Of a DNA stretch of 64,000 bases, positions 1 to 11,959 are shown one piece after another (position 1 is the stretch's first letter; every line of letters begins with the position of its first letter). Source of the DNA: Prosopocoilus inquinatus (taxonomy: Eukaryota > Arthropoda > Insecta > Coleoptera > Lucanidae); the NCBI GenBank assembly GCA_036172665.1, contig CM069871.1, forward strand, positions 4,526,001 through 4,590,000, written 5' to 3'. The position numbers and the translations under genes were made by a program. Under the pieces are notes generated by a model, which saw nothing but the letters and a program-made list of their open reading frames with translations, was not told the DNA's origin and did no database searches.

Positions 1-144
1 TTTAGGTTCAACTTCGGTAGTTGATCGCGTTCCACGTTTCTTTTCTTCAATTCATCGCTTGCTTCCATTTTCCTCCTTTCTTTGTCAGTAATCTGTTTGC
101 TTTCTATAATCACAAAGCAACACAAAACCTGTGGCTGTAATCCA

Positions 145-332
145 AATAAATAGTGAGAAAACCCCTCGACCACATTAATTCACTGAAAGAGAATACGTAT
201 TTCGGTAACGAAGTTACCATCTTCAGCGCTAAACTGATATCAGTTTAGCGCTGAAGATGGTAACTTCGTTACCGAAATACGTATTCGCTTTCAGTGAATT
301 AATGTGGTCGAGGGGTTTTCTCACTATTTATT
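145..332. repeat. Near-perfect 188-bp palindrome (94-bp arms, no spacer)
   Basis: Base p pairs with base 477-p from 145/332 inward to the centre at 238/239 (AAACTGATATCAGTTT). I found a single mismatch, 190 versus 287. No loop separates the arms. It could be a fold-back element, the head-to-head ends of a retroelement, or a hairpin assembly artefact. Each arm contains a hammerhead-like core (see 247-289). Confidence 0.9.
247..289 (+). ncRNA. Hammerhead-ribozyme-like core inside the palindrome
   Basis: Order on +: AGCG (stem I), CTGAAGA at 251-257, an unpaired T, stem II GGTAAC/GTTACC with loop TTC, GAAA at 274-277, palindromic stem III ATAC/GTAT, U at the cleavage position (285), then CGCT closing stem I. 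All core bases CUGANGA...GAAA...UH are present. The extra T between A9 and stem II is not standard, so activity is doubtful. The mirror copy lies at 188-230 on the - strand with one stem I mismatch. Confidence 0.45.
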
Positions 333-1375
333 GTTTGCTTTCTGCTTGTCATTTGTTTCCCGTTTTTTTTTTGTTTTTATTCTTCTTTGCATTTTTTTCC
401 ATTCTTCGTCGTTGCTTTCTTTCTTCTTTTAGTTTCAACTTCGGTAGTCGATCGCCCTTTGAGATTTTTTCTTCAATTCTTTTCACTTCCGTTTTTTGTT
501 TTGTTTTTTGTTTCTTGTTTTCGTTATTCATTACTTCCTTCCAGGCGACCGTCTTTTGTTTTAACTTCGGCTTCGCTCTAATTCGTTGTCACCTGTTTAT
601 GTCTGTTTTTCAATTTTTCAATTTTTTTTCGTTGGAAATCATTTCTTCGAATTCACGCTTTTATCTTTTTTTTTTTTTTAGTTTCAACTTCGGCAGTTGA
701 TCGCGTTTCAATTCTTTTCGATTTTCTCGTTGAAAATCATCTTTTCTCCTCTCTCCTCCCATTAGTCAATTGTTTTCTATTAATTGTTGGCTTGGCGTCT
801 ACTTTCTTTCTGTTTCTTTTTTTTTTTTGTTTTTCGTAGTTCGATCGTCAATTGTTTTTTTTTTTTTTAACTTTACCCGCAGACATGTTTTCTTTTCAGG
901 AGAATGGCTTTCTTTTTTCTTTCATCTTTTGTTTTTCTGCGTCGCTTTTGCCGCCGCACGAAGATCTTTTTTTTGTGATCGATCGTCTTTTAGTTTCTTG
1001 AACGATTGAATTATTTCCTTGTCTGTTTTCAGTTGCTTCTATTTTTTTTTAATTCGTCTTTCATTGTTTGTCTCGATGTCCGTCTTTCCGCTCGATTTTC
1101 TTCTGAGTTTTTTTTTTTGTTTGGACTTTTTAACTGATCGTCTTTTGTTTTGTTTCCGACGTTGGGCGCGCTTCGTGCTCCAAGGCGATTCGCGTTCGTT
1201 CGATTTTTCTTTGCATAAGTCGTCTTTTAACGGTTCTTATTTTTTTGTCCGGACCACAACTACGTTTTTTTTTTTTTTTTACTTTTTACCTGATTGTCGT
1301 CTACTATTTTTTTTCAACTGTAAAATAATTTCCGTAATTAAAGTATTATTTCGTCCGAAAAAAAATTTATTATAA

Positions 1376-1899
1376 AATATATGTTTTATACTCCTATTAA
1401 AGAATTTCGTAATTGAAAAGAAAGAGAGCTTTGAAAGCTTCGCACTATAAAATTGAAATCATTGTGTTACCAATGTTACGTAATAGATAGTCCTTGACCG
1501 ACCGATAAAGGAGATTTCTCTAATTAAATTATTGAACTCCTACTGCTGTGCAATTCAATGTAGTAAAGTTAATTTATAAATCGAATTGGTAATCCGGCTC
1601 ATGATGACATTTTCAAGAATACTTTGTATGTACTGTGCAGTTCAGATTGAATGCGAGCATTGAATAAACGAATCAAGTGCCATAAAGCTCATAGAATAAA
1701 AGCCTTTTGTTTCCAACTTAAAGTCAGTGACCCAAACGCATCGTCGATTAATTACACCGAACGAAAGAATTTTCCGATTGTGATTCCCCGAGGAAGTAAA
1801 AAGTGACGCTCTTTTTTTTGATTCTGTTTTTCGTTGACTTTCAGAGCGAAACAAGTGCATCCCGATCATCAAGTTCAAGTGTACGATGGAAAAGAGTGC
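1376..1899. other. AT-rich sequence, no gene seen
   Basis: No repeat period, RNA gene or coding exon is recognisable here. It lies upstream of the presumed leader of the PDZ gene. Confidence 0.5.
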
Positions 1900-2321
1900 G
1901 GGTGAAATGAAATGCTAGAGGAGTTCCGAAGACTTAGAAGTCAGCGGCGCGCAGTCGGTTCGCGTGCTGGGTCAGAAAGGCATCGTTAATAGCGACGGCA
2001 CACGACGCCCGAAACCCAAGTTCCGCAACAATAAAACACATCATCTAATCTCGAAACGTAAAAAAAAAGATAACACGTTATCAGCATCGGCGATTCCCTT
2101 TCCTTTTTCATTTAATCATTTATTTATTTATTTATTTATTTTGAGTTGGATGGAAATAAGTTCGCGCGAATTTTGCAAATCCAAGCAATAAATTAAACAC
2201 AAGAGGAAAAAAAAATTGTGTGTTGTGTCGGGAAACATCTATTTCTATCGATGATTAGTGCTCTAACTAAAGTGTACAGATGATTTGGCGGTGTACCAAC
2301 TGGCTCTTGCTTTAGTAAGCT
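1900..2321 (+). promoter_or_regulatory. Possible promoter/5' leader and splice acceptor of the PDZ gene
   Basis: A GC-richer block around 1935-2030, with GCAGTCGGTTCGCG at 1951, is the best place for an Inr-type TATA-less start; this is a weak inference. Several upstream ATGs lie between there and the start codon, which argues for splicing. A good acceptor, CTTGCTTTAG ending at 2315 with CTAAC-type branch sequence near 2265, would place only TAAGCT before the ATG at 2322. The in-frame TAG and TAA just upstream fix that ATG as the start. Confidence 0.35.
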
Positions 2322-2417
2322 ATGACAACTCGCGAAGTGGTCCTGGATGGAGGTTCACCCTGGGGTTTCCGGATGCACGGTGGCGCCGACGTACAGCAAC
2401 CACTGAGAATCTCAAGG
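2322..2417 (+). CDS. PDZ-domain protein, coding exon 1 (N-terminal half of PDZ)
   Basis: It encodes residues 1-32, starting MTTREVVLDGG and containing the PWGF carboxylate-binding loop at residues 13-16, then FRMHGG and PLRISR, that is strands A to C of a PDZ fold. The PWGF form of the GLGF loop is characteristic of the ZASP/Enigma/ALP and synaptopodin-2 PDZ class found at muscle Z-discs and actin stress fibres. The domain is at the extreme N-terminus, as in that class. The exon ends AGG|GTAAGT in phase 0 and joins 43984, which supplies the rest of the domain. I infer a cytoskeletal scaffold. I do not assign an exact orthologue because the diagnostic downstream part lies outside the window. 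Confidence 0.87.
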
Positions 2418-2946
2418 GTAAGTCGTCTCATTTTATCAGTTTTTCCCCCAAAAACCCACCCAAAAACCCACCACAATTCAAAAAGACCGCCGCGCCCCAC
2501 GCCGCCGCCGCCACTCACTATTTTTATTACCGGCGGATTTCATTTCACGTCGCGTTTATTTTTGCGAGCGCGTTTTTCCTTGAATTCGCTTTTAAAAATA
2601 ACGCACTTGAAGCGCAAGCACACTAAGAAATCTAGAGGTAAATATAGCCGTGTTCTGCTCAAAAAGCAAAAAAAGTCTTATTAATTGCCATCGGCAAGAC
2701 AAATCTGCGTAAAGTTAGATCATGTTTGCTTTGGTGTAGGATCGTAAGATAACAGTGTTTACAAATCATTCGAGAATTCTCGACTTGCTTGAGATCACAA
2801 AAATTAGTTAGTGACTTAGCCTTTGACATCATGTTTAATAAAACAACACTTTCAATATTGAGGATTACGTACCAACTATGTACAGTCACCAACTATATGT
2901 ATTTAAAAAGAATTCAACATCTGAATTAACTATGTCTAATCTGTGT

Positions 2947-3120
2947 GTTTTTTTTTTTAATTTCGGAGGAGTACTTTGAAATTTTGGCGCCAAAAACGAG
3001 CTTTACCATTGCTTGGTCAAACGAGCTTTGTCATTGGTCAATTCCGGCCAGCTACCAATGACAAAGCTCGTTTGTAGCGCCAAAATTTCGAAGTACTCCT
3101 CTGAAACAAAAAAAAAAAAC
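2947..3120. mobile_element. MITE with long terminal inverted repeats
   Basis: The left end (poly-T then GGAGGAGTACTTTGAAATTT) is matched in inverted orientation by the right end at about 3060-3120. The inner parts (AAACGAGCTTTGTCATTGG) also pair, so the element is mostly stem. Both ends are GTTTTTTTTT. No transposase is present and the target duplication is unclear. Confidence 0.75.
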
Positions 3121-3336
3121 ATCTTACAGTCTTTAATAACTATTCGGGATGTTTAGAGTCTAATGTTTCTTTTATTTTTAATAGGAGATTGGACACATTA
3201 AAAGAATTTGATTAACCCAAAACCACCTCAACAAAAGTTTTCTAATTAAGGAGTTGTTAATTATTTTAAACTATGCACAAATCCGGTTGACTTACGTCCT
3301 AAAATTTTTTTTTAAATTTTTTGCCAAGTAGGCTTA

Positions 3337-3464
3337 GGCCCAGTTTTACAATGACGGTTTAACTTTGAGCCGAAGCTTAAATCCTTCACAACAATTGTTG
3401 AAATAATCGTTGCTAAGGGTTTAAGCCTCGGTTCAAAATTGAACCCTATTTGTAAAACAGGACC
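3337..3464. mobile_element. PIF/Harbinger-like MITE
   Basis: The 128-bp element starts GGCCCAGTTTTACAA and ends with the complement of GGTCCTGTTTTACAA. Inverted similarity continues for about 50 bp (AAGCTTAAATCC against AGGCTTAAACCC). It is flanked by TTA on both sides (3334-3336 and 3465-3467), the 3-bp target duplication typical of PIF/Harbinger. Confidence 0.75.
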
Positions 3465-3589
3465 TTAGGCGCATTCGTTGGCCTAGTGTATTAATTTTAT
3501 CATAATTGTCACTATACTGTTTGTTTTATTAAATAAATTGTTATTAATGGAAATCGCACTAACAATGTGCTATCTATCTGAGTAGAAGC

Positions 3590-4303
3590 AAGATTTGTGC
3601 TGTGAGGAAATTTGAACTTGAGGAAATTAACGTGCAGCACAGCCATCAGAATCAGTCGTGACGGGTGTGGGTGTTCATTAAAGGCGACAAAAATGAGCGC
3701 CAGTTAATCATAACCCGCGACCAGGAGAGGATCAAGGCACAAAAAAGAAACAACAATAAATTAATATCAAAATTCATAGCGATAAAATATTCGGCAGTTT
3801 CAAAAATCTAAACAGAAAAACCAAAATATGAAAACCGGTGACCAGAATGCCGGACGGCATGTACCGGGCTTAACGCCGCCGCCAAAAATGCAACAGCAAC
3901 GCTACCAAAATGATACGATAATTAATGACAACGAATTTCGACATGAAACAATCATGAAAATAATTCAGAATTACCAATTGGCAGATCCGTCATCAGTTTC
4001 ACAACAAACCAAAACATTTATCTGAATATCGTTGGCGGGAAGCGCCCAAAGCAACGTTTAATTTCAAACGAATTATTCGGCGTGAAGCCCTCAGAGTTCC
4101 AGCGAACCAATCACAAATGATTGGTAAGTAAGCAATCGGCAAATGATGTAATCATATCAAAAGAAATAGAATTTCCGAACGATATTGTTTATTTATAGTC
4201 ATAAAGGAGCGTCGAGGCCTCGAGTATGTTGCACTAATTCATGGCCGGGATGTTTTGAAACGAAAACACAAGCAAGCGTGTAAAATGAAACACAAAACGT
4301 AGA
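3590..4303 (+). other. GC-richer coding-like segment with a possible 75-bp intron
   Basis: This block is less AT-rich than its surroundings. From about 3977 one frame reads protein-like (QIRHQFHNKPKHLSEYRW, then REAPKATFNFKRIIRREALR) up to a donor ATTG|GTAAGT at 4124. An acceptor TTTATAG at 4198 restores the frame (VIKERRGLEYVALIHGRD) to a TAG at about 4303. A separate 65-codon frame opens at ATG 3828 but is out of phase with it. I recognise no family. It could be a small gene, a decayed gene, or an alternative terminal exon. Confidence 0.25.
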
Positions 4304-5344
4304 TACGATTATAGGTAATGTGCGATTTAAGCGAGGCGCAAACCTGAGCGGTGGCGGTACGGCCGACAACAAACAAATCCGCCACCACTCGACATACCTT
4401 AATTATTTCAGCGACGAAGAGATGATGACGAAAAACTATCTTTAACCCGTCTGTGAGTGCAATAAAATTCCGGCGTACTGTGTGCAAAAGTTGAAGCGTC
4501 TCAAACGCGAAAAGAATTTCTTAAGATTGCGAAATCAGAATAAATGTGAGTCGAACGGAATATACAGGTCGTTCCATTAAAGTGGTTTTTCCCACCGTAA
4601 CAAATGACCTTGCTGACATTTGCTGACAATTTATGGGAGAAATAGTATAAAATAAAATCAATACTTAACGAACAGAAAAACTTTTGCATTTAATATTAAC
4701 AAATAAAAAAAAATGTTTACTGTCAGGTTGCTTGGACGTTTTCGATAATATTCACCGGAGTGACTGTTCACTGTATCTTTCTCACTCTGACACGCACTGA
4801 AACAGAATTCTTCTCTGTCACATTTTTATCGCGGTTGTGTGTCGAAGTAATTATCGAAATGCCTACAATGTAATATAAAAAAAATTAAGAAAAAAATATT
4901 AGGCTTTGTTTAATCACGAAAAGTTATTAAGAAAACTTACCAATTCCCAAATTTGGGCGAAAAATTTTGAATTGGGCGTTAAAATTTAAATTGAATCGAC
5001 AGCCTAACAGCAGCCCAAAAATTTCTTGTTCCAAAATTTTCATTTTAGAAATTGGATCCAATAAAATGAAAATGAAATGGGGTAGTTTAAAATATACAAT
5101 TCAAATATATAGGGCGTCTCAAAAATAGTGTCCATCCTTTATAGACTGACATTGTTAATTCCCTGTAGCTGTAGAGTATGAAATCGACTGCAGAGGAAGT
5201 ATTTTTAATACTTCCGTAGTTGTTAGATGTTTTTTTAAGCTTGAATGCTTTAATTATTTTTACAAAATCACAATCAGCTAAATTGATATGTCATATTCAT
5301 ACAGGGTCAGTTCAAAAAAACCTGTTTTTCTAAAATATGAAGAG

Positions 5345-5467
5345 CGTACGTCAATTGGCTCTCTCAAATTCAAAACCTACTGTATTCTTGAGATTTTTGG
5401 TTACGAAAAATGTCAATTCATCTTGATATTTCAGTTGTCAAATTGTCGAGGGCGCTAATTGACGTAT
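5345..5467. mobile_element. Small MITE-like inverted repeat
   Basis: TACGTCAATTGGCTCTC near 5347 is mirrored by the complement of TACGTCAATTAGCGCCCTC ending near 5466. The ends enclose about 85 bp without coding capacity. Confidence 0.45.
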
Positions 5468-7027
5468 ACCATGGCTTGTTTTCCTGAAACACAATTTTAG
5501 ATGAATTAGATTGGCCTTACATGAATTCATTTGGCCGTGCTTGCGATGTACGTAGGTGTGAAGAAGCTCAATTCACGCATATGCAGCGCAACGAAACCAC
5601 AATTGGCTAGAATGAAAGCCTTCGACCGGTATACAACGTAGTCAGTACTGTTCAGTTTCAAATCAAAATCACAAACGGAATAATAGCAATGAAAATATGA
5701 ATTGAAAGATCAATTGTGAATTTTTATGCAGGAATGTTAACTGTAATTACTAAGGACATTTTAAAAATAAAACCACGTGCGTTTCAGCTGATATTATCGG
5801 ACAGCTAATTTATTATCATCATGTTACGGAAACGTTCGCTGCAGTTGTAAAAAAAAAACAAATTGTCACATTTAATCTCGTAAGATAATTCATATCGCTT
5901 ATTGTTGTCCTTCATCCAAATATTGAAATAAAAATTAGGAAGATTCATTTTTTTGAACATGCATAGACAAGTTCATACACTTATAGTAGGTGTCCCAAAA
6001 ACTGTGTCCGTCACGTAACTTGTGGAAATTGTGCAAATTCTTGATTTATAATATTTTTCCAAATGTTTCGGTGGCAATCGTTTAAAATGATCCAAAAGTT
6101 TAACAAACATTTGTTAAAATTAAATTGCTTAATGCCTTAGATATATTTTCCCAAAAAACAAAGAATCGGTGGAATGATTTTCCTAGATTTTCCTCCAACT
6201 CGTATGATCTGGGGTTTCTGTAATACAATTTTCCCCACTGTTTCCGTTCTTCTTTACGTCACTTTAAGTCTTCATTTCCGTCATGACCCTCGCATTGCAT
6301 TTCATTGCACGGATCATCATCACCGCCTGCATAACCTGCTTCATATGACTTTTTATTTTTGAATTAAAGCACAAAATAAAACAGGCCTTCTATAGAATAT
6401 AATAGAACGAAGAATTCTCAGTAGTGGTGGCAACTTGAAAAGTGGGAAAATTCGTAGAAAAAGCGACTGAATCACCGTCAATTCAAAAATAAATGAATGA
6501 AGACGAATACATCGAGGACCATAGAGAGAACATCTAAGAATGGACGAGCGCAATTGATTTTGAATTACTTGAAACATTGGTCCAACTTGGTGAAGAAAAC
6601 TGTGTCATAATTGTTTAGAGGAAACATGCGTACATTATTTGGGCCTTACAAGAAGACTTTGCGAAAAAAATAATAAAATAAAAGCTTTCTGCAAGCAGAA
6701 GATAGAAGACCAGAGAGCATCTTGCTGGTCTTTTTTTTTAATAATTGGCAGCTATCAATTAAACTAAACAAATGTAGAGTTAAAAAGTATAACGGAATTA
6801 ATAGGAGAAGTAATTATTAATAATTAAAAGGAAAATATAATTTTGTACAAACTTGCGAAAGCCATAGATGCCCAAATTACTCTTTTTGTTCTTCTTCCTC
6901 CTCCAATATTTGTTCTTGTGAGTGCTAATTATGACCGCCACAATAAAATTCAACACATTTCGCTCGTTATGAGTCATAAATTATGACTGAAGCAAGGATT
7001 TGGGTAGCATTTTTTTTTAAATTTTTT

Positions 7028-7083
7028 GATCGTGAGTCATCACTTCACAACGCGCATGCCCGCTTAAAAAGTTGACTCACGAT
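7028..7083. repeat. 12-bp inverted repeat with TGAGTCA
   Basis: GATCGTGAGTCA and TGACTCACGATC are perfect inverted copies about 32 bp apart. Each contains TGAGTCA, an AP-1-type heptamer. It could be a small mobile-element remnant or a chance regulatory pair. Confidence 0.4.
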
Positions 7084-8826
7084 CTACAAATACTTTAGTC
7101 ACATCATTCGATCTGTTTCGGCCTGGTTCATAGTTCCTTTAGAAAACTCATGAATGGGTTGTTGCTTGTAAGCCTTCACCATTTTTTAATGAAGTCGAAG
7201 GCTTCTACCTGCCACGTCTTCTTGTTTTTTCATCCATCGCCACTCACTGTTTTACCTACCTTTAATTCAGTGTAATGCAAAATCGTTTATTTTTGTTTAA
7301 TTTTCGAAACCGCGTCATCATTTTTAAGTTTTCAAAATCACTTCTTCAATCATTTTGTAATGAACGATTCTAACGACGCAGTTCTAAGCGCGATTGTAAG
7401 CACCGCAAGGAACTATCGGACCATCTAAATGTACAGGCCGTAAATACCTTACGAGGCTTACGATCAAGTTTCTGTTTCATTTTTAATTTTTTATATTTTA
7501 ATACACTCGATAAATTTGGACTCTCTTATTAATACTGAGCATACGAAGGTGTTTGTTTCGACTAGTTTGAATTAACGTTATATTTCACGAGTACGGTGCG
7601 TGTAAACAAGAGACGCCGACCATACCATTTCCGTTGTGTTGTTGCATCATAACCACATTTAATGATTCAAGTGACATTATCAATCGAAACGTTTGGTCCC
7701 TTGCAAAGGTTATCACTTCCCAAGCAGTGAAAGGTCAGGAAATGATATGATACAATCACGAACACATTCCACCTTCAAATGAATTTATTTACTCATTCTC
7801 AAATTTTATTCACACGAATTCAAAAATCCAAATGGAAACTACTTATAATATATAATCTATACATCCAAATAGGATGAAACGAGAAGTCTTTAAACATATA
7901 CATAAGTAATAAATATTTGAAATTCCGCATCGATCTTTAATTCGTAATATTGAATATATTTACAAGGACACGACGATTACGAAACTAATCTGGAAGGGGC
8001 CTGCATTACATCCACGCGCTTATCAGAAATCGATCGAATTATTTGCGTCTTTCACTTAATCTTTAATAAGTCGTTATTTTTATCATTGTTTACATTGTAA
8101 AAGATGATGCCAGAATGTTTACTGAATTGCTTCCTTCTACATACGTTCTGCGTAATAAAAACGAATGAAGGACAAGGATGTGATATAATAAGAAATTGTA
8201 AATGGAATTTCTAAGTAAGTTACACTCAGGAACTTCAATTTCAATTTCTTCAACGTTTAAAGGCTCCTATTTTATGTGAGCCTGAATGAAACTGTGGAGT
8301 AGCTTTCATCGTTATCAGACCACCCCCTTAAACTCACTCCCATCCGATCCCATCCCGTCAGTAAAATGATACGAAAACCCTTTGAATTGGCTGCTGCTGC
8401 TGCTGCTTCCTTCCATTCAGAGAGATATCTTCACAGTGTGTTGAACTCCATCATGTATGTTTGTTTTAGGCTCGTGTATGTTTATATACGTGTTGTACAG
8501 ATATTTCTTTGGGTCGGATCGATCGATTTATTTATTTTAACATTCCGACGCTACTCGACGCCGCCGCCGCCGCTCCTTGTGATAACCGAAATCTAAATTT
8601 CAAATAATTTCCTACTTCACGAAAACACTTGGCGGTGGTATCAAATGAGATCGTTTCCTTCGGCGCAAATATTTTAAGTAGGCTAATTTTAGACCTTGTA
8701 TATTAAACGATCGACGTGTAATCGTGAAATTCTAGGCCGAATGTCATTGTTTATACGTTTCTAAAGCGTAGGAAGATAGATACGCAGTAAGAAAGTCATT
8801 TCTTTTCTGTTTAACACTGTTTAATC

Positions 8827-10478
8827 ACTTCTATCATCCACGTATGTATGTTTCTTTTCAACTTGCCATACATATGTGAATACATAGTAATTAAATGAAT
8901 GGTTTCATTTCATTTTCTAATATAACCAAGTTTTAATGAAACAGACGGTATGTTATGCATATATATGTATGTTACAAGCGTTTTAGATACTCATCATAAA
9001 GGCAGTTATTTTCATTTCACTTTTACCATCGACATACCGCATGTTTCGTTTCAACTTGCCTCAAATCGTTTAATTTTTCATTATACAGATGTGAATACAC
9101 GTTAACATTGTGATCAAAACCAATGGTCTCGTTTCGTTTTATAATATAACCAAGTTTTAATAAAACAGACGGTATATTATGCATATATATGTATGTTACG
9201 AACGTTTTAGATACTCATCACAGCTGCAGTTATTTTTATTTCACTTTTACCATCCACATACCGCATGTTTCGTTTCAACTTGCCTCAAATCGTTTAATTT
9301 TTCATTATACAGATGTGAATACACGTTAACATTGTGATCAAAACCAATGGTCTCGTTTCATTTTATAGTATAACCAAGTTTTAATAAAACAGACGGTATA
9401 TTATGCATATATATGTATGTTACGAACGTTATAGATACTTATCACAAATGCAGTTATTTTTATTTCACTTTTACCATCCACATACCGCATGTTTCGTTTC
9501 AACTTGCCTCAAATCGTTTAATTTTCCATTATACAGATGTGAATACACATTACCAATGTGATCAAAACTAATGGTCAGGTTTCATTTTATAGTATAACCA
9601 AGTTTTAATAAAACAGACGGTATATTATGCATATATATGTATGTTACGAACGTTATAGATACTCATCACAAATGCAGTTATTTTTATTTCGCTTCTATCA
9701 TCCACATACCGCATGTTTCGTTTCAACTTGCCTCAAATCGTTTAATTTTCCATTACACAGATGTGAATACACATTAACATTGTAATCAAAACCAATGGTC
9801 TCGTTTCATTTTGTAGTATAACCAAGTTTTAATAAAACAGACGGTATATTATGCATATATATGTATGTTACGAACGTTTTAGATACTTATCACAAATGCA
9901 GTTATTTTTATTTCACTTTTACCATCCGCATACCGCATGTTTCCTTTCAACTTGCCTCAAATCGTTTAATTTTCCATTATACAGATGTGAATACACATTA
10001 ACATTGTGATCAAAACCAATGGTCTCGTTTCATTTTGTAGTATAACCAAGTTTTAATAAAACAGAGGGTTTATTATGCATATATATGTATGTTACGAACG
10101 TTTTAGACACTCCTCACAGCTGCAGTTATTTTTATTTCGCTTCTATCATCCACATACCGCATGTTTCGTTTCAACTTGCCTCAAATCGTTTAATTTTCCA
10201 TTACACAGATGTGAATACACATTAACATTGTAATCAAAACCAATAGTCTCGTTTCATTTTATAATATAACCTAGTTTTAATAAAACAGACGGTATATTAT
10301 GCATATATACGAACGTTTGAGATACATATACCGCATGATTCATTTCAATTTGCCTCAGATCGTTTAATTTTCCATTACATAGATGTGAATACACACTAAC
10401 ATAGTGATCAAACCGAATGGTCTCATTTCATTTACATGTACAACTAAGTTTTAATGAAGCTGACGGTATATTATTATG
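8827..10478 (+). repeat. 224-bp satellite, about 7.5 copies
   Basis: The anchor ACAGACGGTA recurs at 8941, 9165, 9389, 9613, 9837, 10061 and 10285, a constant 224-bp step. The last unit is shortened (GCTGACGGTA at 10459). Units contain TATTATGCATATATATGTATG and CATACCGCATGTTTC. Inner units are nearly identical and outer ones diverge, as expected of unequal exchange. Confidence 0.95.
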
Positions 10479-11939
10479 TATACCCCCTAGAAAGAGCCTC
10501 CTATTTGGTTTAGTTAATGACAAACAGCTTCGCACGTTCCTCTCCAATTTATTCAATCACGCTTTGACAAATGTACCACGGCGATAATGATAATCATGTT
10601 AAACAGGTGCGCGATTAAATGTTAATTAAGACTGCAAGTCGTCCATATAAATTATTGTCGGCGGAGAAGCATTGCTTCATGCATGTACGCAGTAAAACGA
10701 GCAGCACGAAATAAATGTAGACACAGAAATAAACATAAATGGGATTTTCAATTAACAGAAGGAATGCATAATATTGCTTTACTGACTCATGCTAATGCAT
10801 GTTGTACAACATATGTACGTATCTGCAAGCAACGTTTATGATGACTTTTCGTGATAACAAATGGCGTAGTCCATTACCAGTTCACGATTTTCATAAATAA
10901 CAATAATGCATCAGTGTGTCATAAGGAGGAGACGCACAGTCTGCAAAATTTATTATACATATACACTATTTTCTATCTTGTGGGGAAAACCACTGTTTTT
11001 ATTATAGGTACAGTAGAAGATGAATAATAAAAAAAAAACTTGCAGCAGGATCCAAATTCTCTTTGTGGTTGACTGGTTTTGCCTTATTGGGAACTTTTGG
11101 AAATCGATGAGAACTCATCAGAAGCTTTAGTTTACACCTTTTTTTTTTGAATGTTTTTATCCATCACACTTTTAATTATGGTTGTTTTGAGAGACAAAGG
11201 AAAAGAAAAATTATTTTAGGAAGGGCTATACTGATTTATCACAGAAAGAAATAATAGCATAGGGGATGAAAACTTTCTTTTCTTTTGAGAGATGAGAAAA
11301 TTCTAAATTGGTTTGAAGTTACGCTTACGCTTAGGTCTTATCGTTGGTCTTATAGTTACGTTTCTCCTCCTTGCTTTCCATATTTTTTCTTTTTCTATTT
11401 CGCTTTTTGATCTGGTCTAGTATTTTCTAACTGGACGTTCCTACTTTGGACGTTCTTCTCAATTTCCTGTTTCTCTTCTTGTCCGTCGTCCTTTTTAGTT
11501 CGAGCCTTCTTATCTCTTCTTTAAGTTTATTAATCCTTCATTTATTAATCGCTTATATATAAGCAGCTGAATGATATCCTCTTATATTCTTCTCCTTTTT
11601 TCCTTGATATTAAAATTCATGCCATGTAAAGTTCCCTACATTTTCGTTTAATTTCTCAATTCTCTTCCTTTTTGCTTTCCATATAAGATTGCGATAGTTT
11701 TCTGCCCTTCCTTTTCCCCAAAAATAATCCAAGGTTCGCTCTTCCCTAGAGGATATACTTAACCTAATCCAAATGAAGGACGGTTTGCAAGGCAAATAGA
11801 GCAAGAATTTGAGGAATTGAAATATTCAAAAGAACAACTTCTCTCAGAAAAAAAAGGGTATGGCTATGATGAATATGCCGGATCAGATAAAATCCTTCTA
11901 TTCATAAACTGCAAAATATATTTTTTTTCTTGGTCTGTA
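10479..11939. other. Intronic sequence, no clear gene; traces of - strand coiled-coil-like reading
   Basis: Within 11340-11760 the - strand has short protein-like stretches (for example INKLKEEIRRLELKRTTDKK near 11530 and WKAKRKRIEKLNENVG near 11660) interrupted by stops. They may be remnants of a decayed coding or retroelement sequence. Nothing else is recognised. Confidence 0.3.
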
Positions 11940-11959
11940 GTTGCTTTGACAGCATTATA

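Larger units (their letters stand above)
1..1375 (+). repeat. T-rich GATCG-containing degenerate repeat family
   Basis: The stretch is strongly T-rich on + and repeatedly shows GATCG(ATCG) followed by TCTTTTGTTT and phrases such as GTTTCAACTTCGG. The same vocabulary recurs at 35041-37350 on the same strand and, inverted, at 54537-55080 and 63230-64000. Open frames here are Phe/Ser-rich low-complexity translations and not genes. Unit borders are too eroded to give a clean period. Confidence 0.6.
4304..8826. other. AT-rich intronic sequence, no gene seen
   Basis: No coding exon is supported. Scattered single mariner-type ends occur at about 5108, 5302 and 5986. The smaller inverted repeats at 5345-5467 and 7028-7083 are listed separately. 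Confidence 0.5.

Noticed and set aside
257..1375. Several + strand open frames rich in Phe and Ser
   Set aside because: Translations of T-rich low-complexity repeat sequence; they overlap in different frames.
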